Notes: generated by a model from the letters alone, not told the origin. Positions 1-10,930 are shown, counted from the stretch's first letter. The stretch is DNA of 64,000 nt from Chrysopilus asiliformis (GCA_964034945.1 OZ035960.1:33720368-33784367), one strand, 5' to 3'. Numbers and translations: made by a program.

Positions 1-240
1 CTCTGCCATACATCAAAATTCAATCGGACCACTCCTTCCCCCTCTGTGTTCACACACAAATGGAAAACAACGAAATCGATTCCTCGGAATCGGTTCATTT
101 TTCCATAGAGTTTGTGCAGACAAAAAGTATTTAGAATATGATTGTATATAACTTTCCCATACATCAATATGGGATTGGAGACAGTTTGTAATGAATATTT
201 TTGGATCAAATTTTGATAAATGCAGAGATAGTTCCCATAA
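1..240 (-). repeat. Dispersed repeat, TGATGTATGG family, copy 1
   Basis: Read on the minus strand this carries the phrase 'CCGATTGAATTTTGATGTATGG' in slightly altered form, preceded by a G/A-rich stretch. The same arrangement recurs near 8.2, 40.9 and 55.9 kb. No coding frame is conserved among the copies. It looks like a degenerate non-coding retroelement or Helitron tail; class unknown. Confidence 0.4.
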
Positions 241-829
241 AAGGTAACAAATAGACTTGAAGTTTTTTTTTAATTCAAAATCGAAATTTTGTGAAAAAAC
301 CACTCTAAAAAATCGTTTTCAAAATATCGAAAGATCGCAAAAAAATTCTGCGTTCTGTCATGGAAAATCACATTCTTACGTATTTAGAAAGAGTAACACA
401 TACAGGAACATAAACCAGGAAAAAAAAATGCGGTTAGAGTGACACCACATTTCTTGCAGTACGTCTCGAATATCAGGGATATTCAAAAAGAAAAGAAAAC
501 TCTTCGAAAAGGTACAAAACAAAATTTAATATTTCCACACTGCACAATTCGATTTTACAAGTTTCAAACTCATTCTTGTGATACAGTGTGAACATCCAAT
601 ATAGTAAACACTATGTTTAAAATTTTGGCTGCTCTAAAAACTGAAAAACCAATTATTCTACTCCCTGAAAATTAAAAAAAAAATACAAAAATTAAAAAAT
701 AACTGCAACGTGATTAGGAGTCCAAATACGAATCGAATTTTCACGAAACTTATTGGGAGTATGCATTGAAAATGAGGGTTTTTTTTATAAAAATCAACAG
801 TTTTTTTTGAGAAAACTATCAGACTCAGA

Positions 830-1732
830 TCATTGAAAATACTGTCCATCGGCAGCTACGACCTTCTCCCATCTTTCAGGTAGCATGCGGATTCCACGCT
901 GGAAAAAGTCTTGGTCTTTTGAGGCAATCCAGTCATCGACCCATTTTTTGGTATCGTCATAAGAAGAGAATCGCTGCTCAGCCAGGCCATGTGTCATCGA
1001 CCGGAACAAATGGTAATCGGAAGGGGCAATGTCTGGTGAATACGGCGGGTGGGGTAGGACTTCCCATTTGAGGTTCTCCAGGTAGTTTTTTACAACATTT
1101 GCAACATGGGGTTGTCCCTCGGTTTCAACTCATACGGCACCCAATTTCCTTACTTTTGAATCATTCCCAGTTGTTTCAAGTGCCTACAAACTGTTGATTG
1201 ATCGACTCCCAATGTTTCCGCAAGCTCTTCCTGTGTCTCGCATGGATCTTCATCAAGTAATGCCTCCAAATCGGTATCTTCAAACTTTTTCTCAGCACCA
1301 GGGCAGCAATCATGTATTCCGACGCGTCTCTGTCTTTCGACTTCGACGCAGCTTTTAACTCTTGACTTCGCCATATTGGCAGCTTCAAATTTCCTGGAGT
1401 GACAGTTAGAATCATGTTTCGATTCATAGTGACGATTCCGCGAAATTTCAAGCTGCAGATATGGCGAAGTCAAGAGTTAAAAGCTGCGTCGAAGTCCAAA
1501 GACAGAGACGCGTCGGAATACATGATTGGTGCCCAGGATGTTCTTCATCTTCGAGGTCAAAATCACCACCCTTGAATTGTTGAAACCATCTTCTGCATGT
1601 TTATTCTGAAAGAGCATTGTCGCCGTATGTTTCCACTAATATTCTATGCCCCTCAGCTGCTGTTGTCTTTTGGTGGAAGTAATGTAAAAGAATTCCCCGC
1701 AAAAACGGTTTTGTAGGCACGAACTCAGCCAT
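830..1732 (-). pseudogene. mariner transposase pseudogene
   Basis: The start codon lies at 1730-1732 (MAEFVPTKPF...). The N-terminal helix-turn-helix region follows (TAAEGHRILVETYGD, QTQ/ETQEELAETLGVDQSTV-type), then WVPYELKPRD at about 1125-1145, then PHVANVVKNYLE and the C-terminal block with SPDIAPSDYHLF (third catalytic Asp) and a stop at 830-832 after DGQYFQ. Breaks seen: an in-frame stop after NALSE (about 1605), a stop after GMIQK (about 1153), the foldback insertion, and an internal deletion joining PRD to PHVAN. That deletion removes the segment carrying the first two catalytic Asp residues, so the protein cannot be active. Confidence 0.93.
1303..1532. mobile_element. CCAGG-duplicating foldback MITE, copy 1 (inside mariner)
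   Basis: A 230-bp element whose two arms of about 95 bp are near-perfect inverted repeats (GCASCAATCATGTATTCCGA...). It is flanked on both sides by CCAGG (1298-1302 and 1533-1537). Removing the element and one CCAGG restores an uninterrupted mariner reading frame across HPG/AEKKFED, so the 5-bp duplication is proven by the host gene. The arms contain CGACGCGTC and a shared CTTGACTTCGCCATAT block. No coding capacity is credible; open frames here are by-products of the inverted repeat. Confidence 0.9.
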
Positions 1733-1964
1733 GTTTAAAATTTCGGATGAAAACGTCTTTACACTCCGGCAGTTGAAATTGGACTGATGGTTGCAGCCTA
1801 GGATTTTAGCTTTCAGGTAAAATTTATTTCAGCCCGATCGGATATAATACCTGCCGAATTATGAGTCTCAATACAAAACATTCATTTTCAATGCATACTC
1901 CCAATATAATTCTAACACAAGAGTTTATATGTCGGTCACATAATTTTTTTAGAAAATATCAATT

Positions 1965-2112
1965 ATTATTAGTGTTGGAGGCATGTTCAAATTTTCGAGC
2001 TTTCTTTGATTCCGGAAATAAGGAAATATTGCAGATTTATTCATCTCTCAGTATAGTGAACAATCCGACATAGTCTAGGAATTTTTCAGTTCACTATATC
2101 GAGCGTGTACTG
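1965..2112 (-). repeat. TA-flanked repeat with CAGTACACGCTCGATATAG end, copy 1
   Basis: The right end reads, on the minus strand, CAGTACACGCTCGATATAGT and abuts a TA (2113-2114). The same end and interior occur at 27361-27517 in the other orientation. A CAGT... terminus next to TA fits pogo/Tc1-type elements. The opposite end is not recognisable, so boundaries are approximate. Confidence 0.55.
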
Positions 2113-2360
2113 TACTTCCCATATTCGCTAATTTATTATTTTCAATATTGTGTACTATAAAAAAAATAATATTACTATGTATTGTCGTTCTAAAAATTTG
2201 TATGACAGATATGAATGTTTTTGTTTTTCAATTCAATTGAACTGCGCCATGACCGCTCAATAATTTTCATCACACAGTCGGGAATTAAAAGAATTGTACC
2301 ACAGTTGAATTTATTTTAAGAAAAATTAAAAGCACTCATCGTATTTTTATTTATTTTCAG

Positions 2361-2419
2361 TCTTAGACTATGACTCTGTCTTTGACTCTGGCACACAGGA
2401 GGGCAAATTGTCAAAATGA
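2361..2419 (+). CDS. Possible terminal coding exon (unidentified)
   Basis: A good 3' splice-site context (TTTTTATTTATTTTCAG, ending 2360) is followed by an open phase reading LDYDSVFDSGTQEGKLSK and then a stop at 2417-2419. The composition (acidic and small residues in very AT-rich surroundings) is more protein-like than its flanks. No homologous family is recognised and no upstream exon is identified. Chance is a real alternative. Confidence 0.2.
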
Positions 2420-3715
2420 AGAAAAAAAAATACATAAGAAGAATATTAAAGAAGGGGAGTGCGGGCGTTTAAACTTAATAATTTATGAATTTTGATTCTC
2501 ATTTTTATTTCTGGGTATTTTATTGAATGTATAGTGAAAGAGGAAACAATGAGAAAAAATGTCATTTTTGTGTTATTTTCTTTCGGTTAAAATACCTAAT
2601 TATTGTTTTCGAATGCGCTTTCGTTAGTATTCGTGATATTTTGATACTTTTGATGGTTGGTTATTTAGTTGTAATAAGCTAAGATGGCACACCGAATGTA
2701 ATTCATTTGGGGGCCCCCTAAACATCTCAAGGCAGGTGCTGACGAATCTTCCAAATTTAATTTCTTTCAATTCTTTTATTTTTAAATTAAAATAGAGATT
2801 AACAGCAGCAGCACTGCTACGGTACCATAGAATAGAAATTAAGTGACACAGAAGAATGCCTACTTACGACATCACGATACTATTTTCAAGATGCTATGCG
2901 GCATAAAGCATGGAGCAAAGAGCATAGAGAGCAATGGAAATGCTTAATGCAGCTGTGGGCGTGTAATTCATAATATAATCACATTTTTGGATTTTTCCCG
3001 AACCAAATGTGAGCCAAATTTTCGTGCTGGAAAGTCATAAGAAAAAATGTTGGGAAAAATAAATGATACACCGAAAAGTTTTGAGTGTCACATATCTGTT
3101 TCAATTTCTACGTGGTGTCGGTTAATTAAAATAGAGATTTAATCTTGAAATTTGTTTTACCCTGGTGTAACAACCGAAATAATGAAAATAGTTGAATTAA
3201 AGCCAGCTCTCATTTTAAATTTCTTGATATAAGTTTGTTTTCGTAACTAATTTGGAAAAACTGCTTAGACAAATATGTGCTAAGCACACATAGAACTGGA
3301 TATTGGACAAAAAAATTTAACTACACCAGGGTCAACGATAGTTCTAGAGCTACCGACTTAAAATTTGGCTCTATTGTCATAAAATATGTTGACAAATTTG
3401 TTAATAGTCCAAATCCGTCTTCTCAATAAAACAAGTACCGAAAAAAAAATTGTGAACTCCATAAACGTTTAGAATATCATTCCGCATAACCCACACATCA
3501 AATTTCAATTCTTAGTTTAAAATAGTTTTCACTTTCATTAGTTTTCGTGAATTACGTGTTGCAAAAAAAATTTTCGCTTAGGGAACGCAAAATTTAATTA
3601 ATTGTTTACCTTCTGACACCCACCATATTCACGTCATTTCACTAGCGAATCCTTTCAAATTAAAAGAAAATTAGCTTTGATATACTTGTTTTAAAAATTC
3701 GGGGAAAAAATCTAA
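2420..3715. other. AT-rich stretch, no recognisable feature
   Basis: No open frame of note, no inverted-repeat termini and no family repeats were seen. A minus-strand GTAAGT donor-like site lies at about 2863-2868 without a matching exon. Confidence 0.5.
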
Positions 3716-3717
3716 TT

Positions 3718-4256
3718 ACCTAAGGTTCCGTTTAGACTTACGATTTTCTCTTGAATTTCTGGGCGAATTTTATTCAAAATTTATTCCGTGGATTTTATTT
3801 ATATATCGCAGAATAATTGAGGCGTTAAAAGCTAGAGTGGACCAACCCACATAATCGAGTTTTTGAAGCTTTTTCACTTTTGTACTATTATTTACTGTAA
3901 ATTTTTGGAAAAAAAATTTGTGTGGACTTTATTACTCAATGTTGAAATGTTCTTTTGTGCATCCAAACATTTTTATCTAAAAACTCACTCGCAATAGTGA
4001 TTCAAACACAAAAAAAATCGCGATTTCGACATGTGGGTTGGTCCACTCTAGCTTTTAACGCCTCAATTTCGCTTAGAAAAAGTTGTGAAAATTCGAATTT
4101 ACTCTGACGATTTTATATGTAGAAAGTCGAGTTCCGGCGTCTTTCAGGAATAAATTACTTAACTTTTTGTCACGGTGTAAATCGTTGTGCAACATGAATT
4201 TAGTGTCAAAGAATAAAATCCGCGGGATGAAGTGTCAGGTGTAAACGATCCCTAAG
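3718..4256 (+). repeat. GTTTACAC-terminated MITE, copy 1 (interrupted)
   Basis: The outer ends are CTAAGGTTCCGTTTAGAC and, inverted, CTTAGGGATCGTTTACACC. The interior (TATCGCAGAATAA, GTGAATTTAGTGTC-like, 'GCGATTCTGTATG'-like words) matches copies at 18044 and 40575. A second inverted-repeat element sits at 3819-4064 and splits it. Confidence 0.7.
3819..4064. mobile_element. 246-bp inverted-repeat element with AATT duplication
   Basis: The ends GAGGCGTTAAAAGCTAGAGT and its perfect inverse extend for about 34 bp. The flanks are AATT on both sides (3815-3818, 4065-4068). The related uninterrupted copy at 18044 (…CGCAGAATAACTTCACTTAG…) supplies the empty site. No coding capacity. The 4-bp duplication does not by itself identify the superfamily. 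Confidence 0.8.
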
Positions 4257-4369
4257 ATAGATACAAAATTTTTTGACATCGAGTATTGGGTTTGGTTACA
4301 GAAATTTGTATCAGCCGTCTAATAGTGCTTCATTTTCCCTAATTCGTTAAGGTACAGAACCCAATAAAA

Positions 4370-5065
4370 AGTAAAACATCTTTAGTTGGCGTGGAACAAT
4401 TTGGTGCGGGGGGGAGGAGGAGGAGGTGAGGCGGGTGGACGGTGGAGGAGGGGAGGTGGAGGGAAGAAGGGTGTCAACTATTTGATGGGTCTTCAAGGCA
4501 GGCGTTAGAGAAAAAGGTGGAGAAAAACGGAATATCAACGAAACAACAAAGTATAGAAAAAAGAGATTTTTTATTTGGACGAAAACCAAAAAAAAATCAT
4601 TAAGGAATGTGCGCCGCAGGGGAAATCTTTTAAACACCTTCTAAAGCACAAAGATTTAAATCAAGAGCTGCAGAGTACCCAGCAGAAAATTACTTGATTT
4701 TTTCCGCTTTTTACATACTATAAATATTTGGAAGTGAAATTGTAAAAATACCAATGGGCACACATGCTGAGGCAAATATAAAAATCATTTTTCGAAATCA
4801 AAAAACGGTCGAAACAAATCAATATCCGACATATCTGGAAATCCGTTGAAGAAATGCGCCGCAAGCAAAAAAAAAATTGTGGTTTACAGCAACCTCTAGC
4901 CGATATCGAGAATTTTTTGCATATTTAGTGACGGTTTTTTCTATAATTTGTTAAATTATAACACTAGTCTGAAAAATCTCGGACAAAAGTTTAGTTTCCG
5001 GGACGGCGCGAGTCAAGATGCCTAAATCCGAGACTATGTCGGCCATACCCGAGACGTGGTATAAA
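4370..5065 (+). repeat. Dispersed repeat with GCGCCGCA motifs, copy 1
   Basis: A purine-rich G tract (4400-4470) is followed by spaced GCGCCGCAGG and GCGCCGCAAGC motifs with A-runs, a TTTGCATATTTAG segment and AGTTTAGTTTCCGGGACG. The same ordered words recur at about 25.3-25.9 kb (+) and 17.1-17.5 kb (-). No conserved frame; class unknown. The apparent minus-strand 96-codon frame (4347-4637) reflects the G/A-rich tract. Confidence 0.55.
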
Positions 5066-5360
5066 TAAGAAAACGAATTTAAAAAATATCAAATTAAAAA
5101 AAATTATATTTTGCACGAGCAAAAAGCTTGTTAGCCTGTGTGGAAGCTACTGAAACAGGCTCTAATGCTGTCAGCTAGCTTCCAAACTATAAACTGAGTC
5201 CTAGTGGGAATTACAGCGCAGACCTGCCTGACCCTTTAGAAAGAACTTTTCGGCTGTGAAAACACCCACAAAAAATTATATTTTTTATGACCGGTTAGTC
5301 GAGAATATCTTAAAGAGAAAATTGTTGAAAGAAAGGTTGGCAAACGTGGCTTAATGGTAA

Positions 5361-5477
5361 CCCAAGCGACCAGATAAGGCATAATGCCTTAGATTAGGGC
5401 GTGGTGTCTTAAAAAACGACCAATTTTAAGACACCACGCCCTAATCTAAGGCATTATGCCTTATCTGGTTGCTTGGG
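5361..5477. repeat. 117-bp near-perfect palindrome (foldback MITE)
   Basis: CCCAAGCGACCAGATAAGGC opens the left arm. The right arm is its inverse with a single mismatch region (GGTTGC for GGTCGC) around a loop of about 10 bases (ACGACCAATT). Stem length is about 53 bp. No duplicated target is obvious beyond A residues. It resembles a minimal foldback MITE and would form a long hairpin if transcribed. Confidence 0.8.
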
Positions 5478-5479
5478 AA

Positions 5480-6530
5480 AGCACTCAGCCGATGAGTCGA
5501 AGATCTCAAAATCAATTTCAACAGCATGTACCTTTTGCTGTTGAGAGGTGGTAAACTTTACAAATGTTGCATGTTTTTAAAGGTTTGTACGTCGTTCAAA
5601 ACCATGGATGTGTAAAGGGAGAAGAAATTTGCTACGAAACCTTGATTCAGGATGCCCAATACGCGCTTTATAGTGCACAAAGTGCCAAAAATAGAAGAAA
5701 ATAAATAAATTCTTTGCATACCTTATGTTTTACTGATTAATCTTGCTAAATACTGCACTGTTGCAAAATGTACCTTTTCGCTTCTTTGAAACGTTAAAGT
5801 TTTTCCAAACTCACATCAAATTTTTAGATCCCTCGCCCGAAAGCAACAATCCGTAGTTATCCAAATAATTCCGAAAAACGACGAAAAAAAGTTCAATATA
5901 AAACTCGGGATATTTCTCCAATTATCGGTAAAGTCTTAATTTCCACTTGTTCTCCGATAAATTACGTTTAATTAAACAAATCGAAATGTGCTGACTTTGC
6001 CAATGATACGTGACAATTAACTTTTCCATACTTCAATTACTTACATAGTGGCATCGATTCGGCTATATAAATGACTCTGGGCTAAATGTGATATATGAAA
6101 GTATTCTGATAAACAACATCTTATAAATCTAATCACATACCAACGATTATTACCTCCTTACCTATGATAAGTATTTGATTTTTGGCAAACCCACAAAAAA
6201 TCTCTATAAAACTTTGCTCAAAATTTTTTTGCATGTAAGCTTTCATTCCAATAAAAATTTAAAAACTTATTGTTGATAATTTTTATGCAATTTACATTAA
6301 TATTTACATACTTGCACATACGGTGGAAATTACATACGAAAGACCATTTACCTAAAGTGTGGTTGAAGAGAATTGTAATTTTTGATAAATTTTATGTTGC
6401 ACCACTACAATTTCTAATAATCTCTTGATTCTCTTATTTGTGTAGGTGACTATTTTCTCTCTATATACTTGTGGTGTAGCAAAATACTTTAACATAACAA
6501 AACATAAGTCAATTCAACCAATTATCATAA
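5480..6530. other. AT-rich stretch, no recognisable feature
   Basis: Nothing beyond short A/T runs was found. A minus-strand donor-like sequence (ATAG/GTAAGG) lies at about 6157-6166 without a convincing exon. Confidence 0.5.
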
Positions 6531-6586
6531 TAATCATTGCCAACGGTTTACATAAAGGAGAAAAATACTCATCGAGTAGATTTCAG

Positions 6587-6725
6587 TCAATCGGCCATGG
6601 AGCAGTATGAAAAATTAAGAAAAGGACAAGAGCTACTTCACTTTTATAGATTTATGCTGGAGACGCCAGAATCCGATTATGATGATTCCGCAGCATCAAA
6701 TATTTCATCTCTTCCGCACTTGTGA
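6587..6725 (+). CDS. Possible terminal coding exon (unidentified)
   Basis: An open phase runs from a TTTCAG (6581-6586) to a TGA at 6723-6725, and the frame is open back to 6534. It includes MEQYEKLRKGQELLHFYRFM and ends in an acidic, Ser-rich tail (ESDYDD...ISSLPHL). GC and codon variety are higher than in the flanks. The pyrimidine tract before the AG is weak. An ATG at 6597 would give only 42 residues, so a last exon or a decayed gene is likelier than a complete gene. No family is recognised. Confidence 0.35.
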
Positions 6726-6729
6726 TTCT

Positions 6730-8200
6730 TTCACGATTGTCCTTTGGGCATATCGTCTGTATTAGAACTTTAAAACAGATCAAGATTATGCAATCTTAAC
6801 GAATTTTCACAAGAAGTATTAAAAGAATAGCAGTAGAATGATAACGATTGCATAAAGTGCATCTGCAGTGCAGAAACATCTTAAAAATCACTTTGCATAA
6901 AACTAGATCTTTTAAAATTCGAGATTTTTTCAATTGTCTCAGAAACAATAATCGAAATAATCGTCGTTGCAGCAAAATAGAATGACCCGATGCTGGACCA
7001 CTTTCGGTTGTCATCCATGACTCTCAAATTGAATGTTTTTTCCATTTTCTTTTGAAAAATTTCAAGAAGTCTCGTCGATATTGGACATTCTTATGTCAAG
7101 TTTTTTCGTCAACCTCTTTGAATAATCTTTAGCGCAAAAAGGGTTTGGGTAAAATTAGGTGTAGATGCAAATACGCAGACATAAATCGCTAGAATATTTG
7201 CGTGAAATTAAATACAAAATTTGATAAAAGATTAAACAGACAATTTTTCAAAGGCCCAATTTTCTCCATTTTGAACGTAATTTAATAAAATACAGATCCT
7301 TGCGAAATTTCAAGTTTCTACTAATTAGTTCTCTAGTTTTTGAGTACTTTTATATTACACCCAATTTTTTATAATAGGTTTAATTACAATATTCGACAAA
7401 AAAATTATTTTTTTGTGTTTCCAAAGATTTGAAAATCTTTTTAAAATAATTTGACATCGCTGATTCCGAATCTGTAAGTGGTTTGGCCAGATTGGCTCTA
7501 GTTTTGAGAAAAGTCGAAAAAAGATTATGTTTTTCGGAAAAAATTCCATATAAACTAAATGTTGTTTTATTTTTTTGTTGTTATTGTGGATATTTTCATT
7601 TTAGGACATTTGACACTTTATTCCGCAAATTTTTTTGCTCTAACTTTAGATTTTTTAGAAATACTTTTACAAAAAGCGAATTTTGACAATAAACTTCTTC
7701 ATAGAGAAATTCCCAGAATAAATTCAAATTTTGTGAACTTTTGCTGAGTAAATAAAATTGGCGCTATAAATTCTGAATAAATTCAAGAAAAAAATTCAAG
7801 AAAAAATCAAGGAAAAATTCAAGAAAAATCACAGGTGTAAACGGAGCCTTAGGATAAATTGACATTGCTAAATCCGAATCTGAAAGTAATTTTTTCACAT
7901 TTTTTTGAATTTATTTTTTGTTTTTATTTTTTTATTTCTTTTTGCTACGGTTACATCGACAATCTTTTTGTATACCAAAAAAAACCACCTTCTTTGATCA
8001 TCAGGCTCCATATTAAGTATCCATTTACTTGACGAAATTGTGTCCAATAAGAAAATATATCGCTCATTTGTGACAATAGTTTCATAATTAAAAACATAAC
8101 AAAAGCTATAATTGCCAATCTGGCAATTATTGAAACCCGTATGGTGATTTAAGTGAACAGCGAACAGTTGTATCAAAATTCCACTTTGAAGTCAAACTTT
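6730..8200. other. AT-rich stretch with one repeat end
   Basis: Mostly featureless. At about 7755-7853 there is a degenerate segment ending GTGTAAACGGAGCCTTAGG, which matches the terminus of the GTTTACAC-terminated MITE family (3718, 18044, 40575). It is probably a truncated or heavily diverged copy. Confidence 0.45.
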
Positions 8201-8204
8201 CCAA

Positions 8205-8645
8205 TAAGATTTTTTAAAATTTATTCCAATCGGATTTTGATGTATGGGAGTTTTATGTAGAATCATATCCTAAATAACTTTTGTTCTTGGACTTTTTTGA
8301 TAAGATGCACCGTTTTCGAGATATTCACAAAAAACGATTTCGTTCGTATGGGGGGTACCCTCCCTAATGGTCAATTTTTGCCCATTAACGAACTTGGCCT
8401 CGAATTTTACGAAAAACGGACCTGTGCCAAATTTCAAGTCTGTAGCTCAATCCGTGCGCCCGCAATCCGCGCCACAGACAGACGGACGGACAGACGGACG
8501 GACATGCTAAATTCAACTTTTTTTATCATTCTAAACACACTGGTGTAATTCATTTTTTTGTGCGATGACGGGATCTTGGCGTTACAAACGGTAAGGCAAA
8601 GTTAATATACCCTTTGGTTTCACCATACGGGTATAAAAACCGCAT
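8205..8645 (+). repeat. Dispersed repeat, TGATGTATGG family, copy 2
   Basis: It carries CGGATTTTGATGTATGGG, GATGCACCGTTTTCGAGA and 'AAATTTCAAGTCTGTAGCTC', then a short tandem GACGGACG array (8477-8503), then a tail ending in CATACGGGTATAAAAA. This is the best-preserved copy. The order suggests the 3' part of a retroelement or Helitron-like sequence, but no protein is encoded in a recognisable form. Confidence 0.5.
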
Positions 8646-8865
8646 TTTTCTGGAGAAATTTTTAAAGCTTTGGATTGGGTGTTTTTGTACTAAATCCTCT
8701 GAGTACAACAAATGCTCTCCCATGGCGAGTATTTCTTTTAGAGCTAAGACGTTTTTTGATCATTTGAGAGAACATTTAAAAACGAGTCATTATGCATCAT
8801 TAACTCAAAATTGCTCAATTTGGAGAGCCACTATTGCTACAAATGAGCGATATGTATGTATATTT

Positions 8866-10086
8866 ACATCCCAACTAACAAACTCTCCAGACCAAAACTC
8901 TTACGAATTTCGAAATCTTCTCATTCAACTTTCTTAACACACTGGATACTCTCATAACATTTACATAGTTCTTGTAATGACACTCTAATTTTTTCTGATA
9001 GCGTTCTTTTTATAAGAGTATGACGCTACTAGAGCTACTGAATCTTTTACGCTTATAGCAAGGCGATTTTTGAACTCTTGTAGCGAGCCTTTAAAAACTT
9101 GTGTTCTCATTGTATATTTTTTATAAAGTTTTAACACTTAAAGAGTTTAAATCTTAAATAAAAATGTTATGAGCAGTTAATTCGTATGATTCTCATAAAA
9201 ACGTGCTTGTAAAAGTTTAAGTATAAAAATACTTGTTAAAATGCTCATATGAGACATAACGCGAGCTTTTGTTCTTATTACAAGAATTTTATTCTTAAAA
9301 TAAATCTTCGTCAACAGGCGCCATATTTTCCCTTGATCTTTTTTAACAGTAAAACTTTGATTTTCCAAAAACAGCTTATATATGTAAATTAGGATCTAAA
9401 AACACTGCAAAAAGCTATATTCTTTAAAAACAAAAACGCATTAAAACAATTGAAACAGTTTGATCAATTATATTAAAAATTTAATTTTTCCATATTATAT
9501 TTCCGCTTTATAATATATCTCACTTTTTCGATTTTTTCGAAGGGTTTCGGGTTTTGTCGAAGTAAAATATCTTATATTATCAGTAAAATTGCATTCCCCA
9601 TATGATTTTTGTCTATATATCCGAAAAAATATAATTTAAAATCTATGTCATATGAAATTCTAATACAATATTATCATACGCAAACGTAAACATAACTCGG
9701 ATCCGAAAATAAATAAACACTTCAAAAATAACTTTTACTCTTTAAAAAATTACTTTAACTCTTCAAAAATAAAACCGGCTAGATATTTTTATATACTCTT
9801 CTCTTTTTAGCAAAGCATAAAGTACTTGGTATGAAAGTTTTATGAGAATATCAATAAACTCTCATTAGAATTCAAATAGTGTTCTTGTGAGACTTTCGTG
9901 ACTCTAACAAAAAGAACTGATGTCTTGTTATAAGATAAAAAAAAGTTCTCATAAGTGCGCCATTTAAGCCTCATGAGCCACTCATAAAACAGTTGTAGCA
10001 TTCTACAAGGGTGAAATAGCTCTGTATGAATACTCTCAAAAGACTCTAGTAGAGTCTTATGAGACGAAAATTGTTAGTTGGGATGT
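8866..10086. mobile_element. 1.2-kb inverted-repeat element with many CTCATAA motifs
   Basis: The termini ACATCCCAACTAACAA (8866-8881) and TTGTTAGTTGGGATGT (10071-10086) are exact inverse copies. Both subterminal regions carry repeated ACTCTCATAAC, TCTTATGAG, CTCATAAAAC and GAGTCT words, mostly within 300 bases of the ends. The core (9380-9780) is plain AT-rich DNA. No transposase is readable and no target duplication could be fixed. The arrangement of subterminal repeats is what hAT, P and foldback transposases typically bind. Confidence 0.7.
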
Positions 10087-10330
10087 CCGCTATCACGTGA
10101 AAACCGCCGAACCGATTGAACTGAAATTTGAAATAATTGTTCGTCACAAGTATGAATCAAACATTGGCCTACTGAATAGCCCTTGGGGTGGGATAGTGAG
10201 ATAAGGGATTAATATGGGTCAGAAGCTTAGTTGACTCTCTGTTACTCTGAAAGAGCAAAAATTTTCGCACGCTTCAATTCCAACTCATTACGATGTTTTT
10301 TTTTGTTATAGTTCCAGCCAGAGCTTAAGA
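10076..10330 (+). repeat. Helitron-like 5' fragment
   Basis: GTTGGGATGTCC...CACGTGAAAACCGCCGAACC and 'GATTGAACTGAAATTTG' match the first 100 bases of the Helitron-like element at 27889 (GTTGGTATCTGTCTG...CACGCAAAAACGGCTGAACC). Only the first part is retained. It directly overlaps the right end of the 8866 element. Confidence 0.4.
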
Positions 10331-10334
10331 GAAG

Positions 10335-10925
10335 ACCCTTTAACGCCGAAGCACAGCTCAGGATCTGTTTGAATTTGCACCTATGTAGCTCCAAAACTTT
10401 ACTCTTTTTCAATGGATGATTTATTTGCTTACATTTTCAATCACGGAATTTTGATACAAAAACACCATTTTACTCATCTTCAAGTCTCAACTGAATTTAA
10501 ATCTTCCAACCATAAAATTTATTTCTCATGAGCAAAAATCGGAGATACACTGTAAAAAATTTAAGGATTTATCTGAATAAATCAAAGCATCCACTCGCAT
10601 GTTTTTATCGACATTTAGTATCAATTGTAAAACTTTGATACATGCTGGTGGAAATTTGATAAAAAAAATGTTTGTGTTGTTTAGACATTTTACACCAAAT
10701 ATTGATAGAAACATATAAATTTAGTGTAATTTTGATAAAAAAAAATTATAATGTATTCTTATGATCATTAATTTTTTTACCGTGTACTATATTTTCACTG
10801 CCATCACCAAAATTAAGTAAAATTTATTTAAAGTAACCAAATTTTGGGGTAATTTGGTTCCCACAACAATAATGAGTTGGAAAAATTGAAAATTTCTCTC
10901 CACCATATAAAAAAATATCAATAAC
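10335..10925. other. AT-rich stretch, no recognisable feature
   Basis: No repeat termini or convincing exon were seen. Confidence 0.5.
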
Positions 10926-10930
10926 TGTAA

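Larger units (their letters stand above)
753..1904 (-). mobile_element. mariner (IS630-Tc1-mariner, DD34D) element, internally deleted
   Basis: The terminal inverted repeats are 753-775 (TTGGGAGTATGCATTGAAAA...) and 1882-1904, identical in inverse orientation and each flanked by the TA target duplication (751-752, 1905-1906). The body encodes mariner transposase pieces on the minus strand. The element is only about 0.92 kb without the later foldback insertion at 1303-1532, against about 1.3 kb for a complete mariner. It is non-autonomous. Confidence 0.95.

Noticed and set aside
1176..1451. Second minus-strand frame overlapping the mariner pseudogene
   Set aside because: It is an alternative frame of the mariner/foldback sequence.
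3712..4260. LTR retrotransposon from the paired TAGGG/GTTTACAC ends
   Set aside because: The ends are inverted, not direct, and no gag or pol sequence is present.
4347..4637. 96-codon minus-strand frame
   Set aside because: Generated by a G/A-rich tract of a dispersed repeat.
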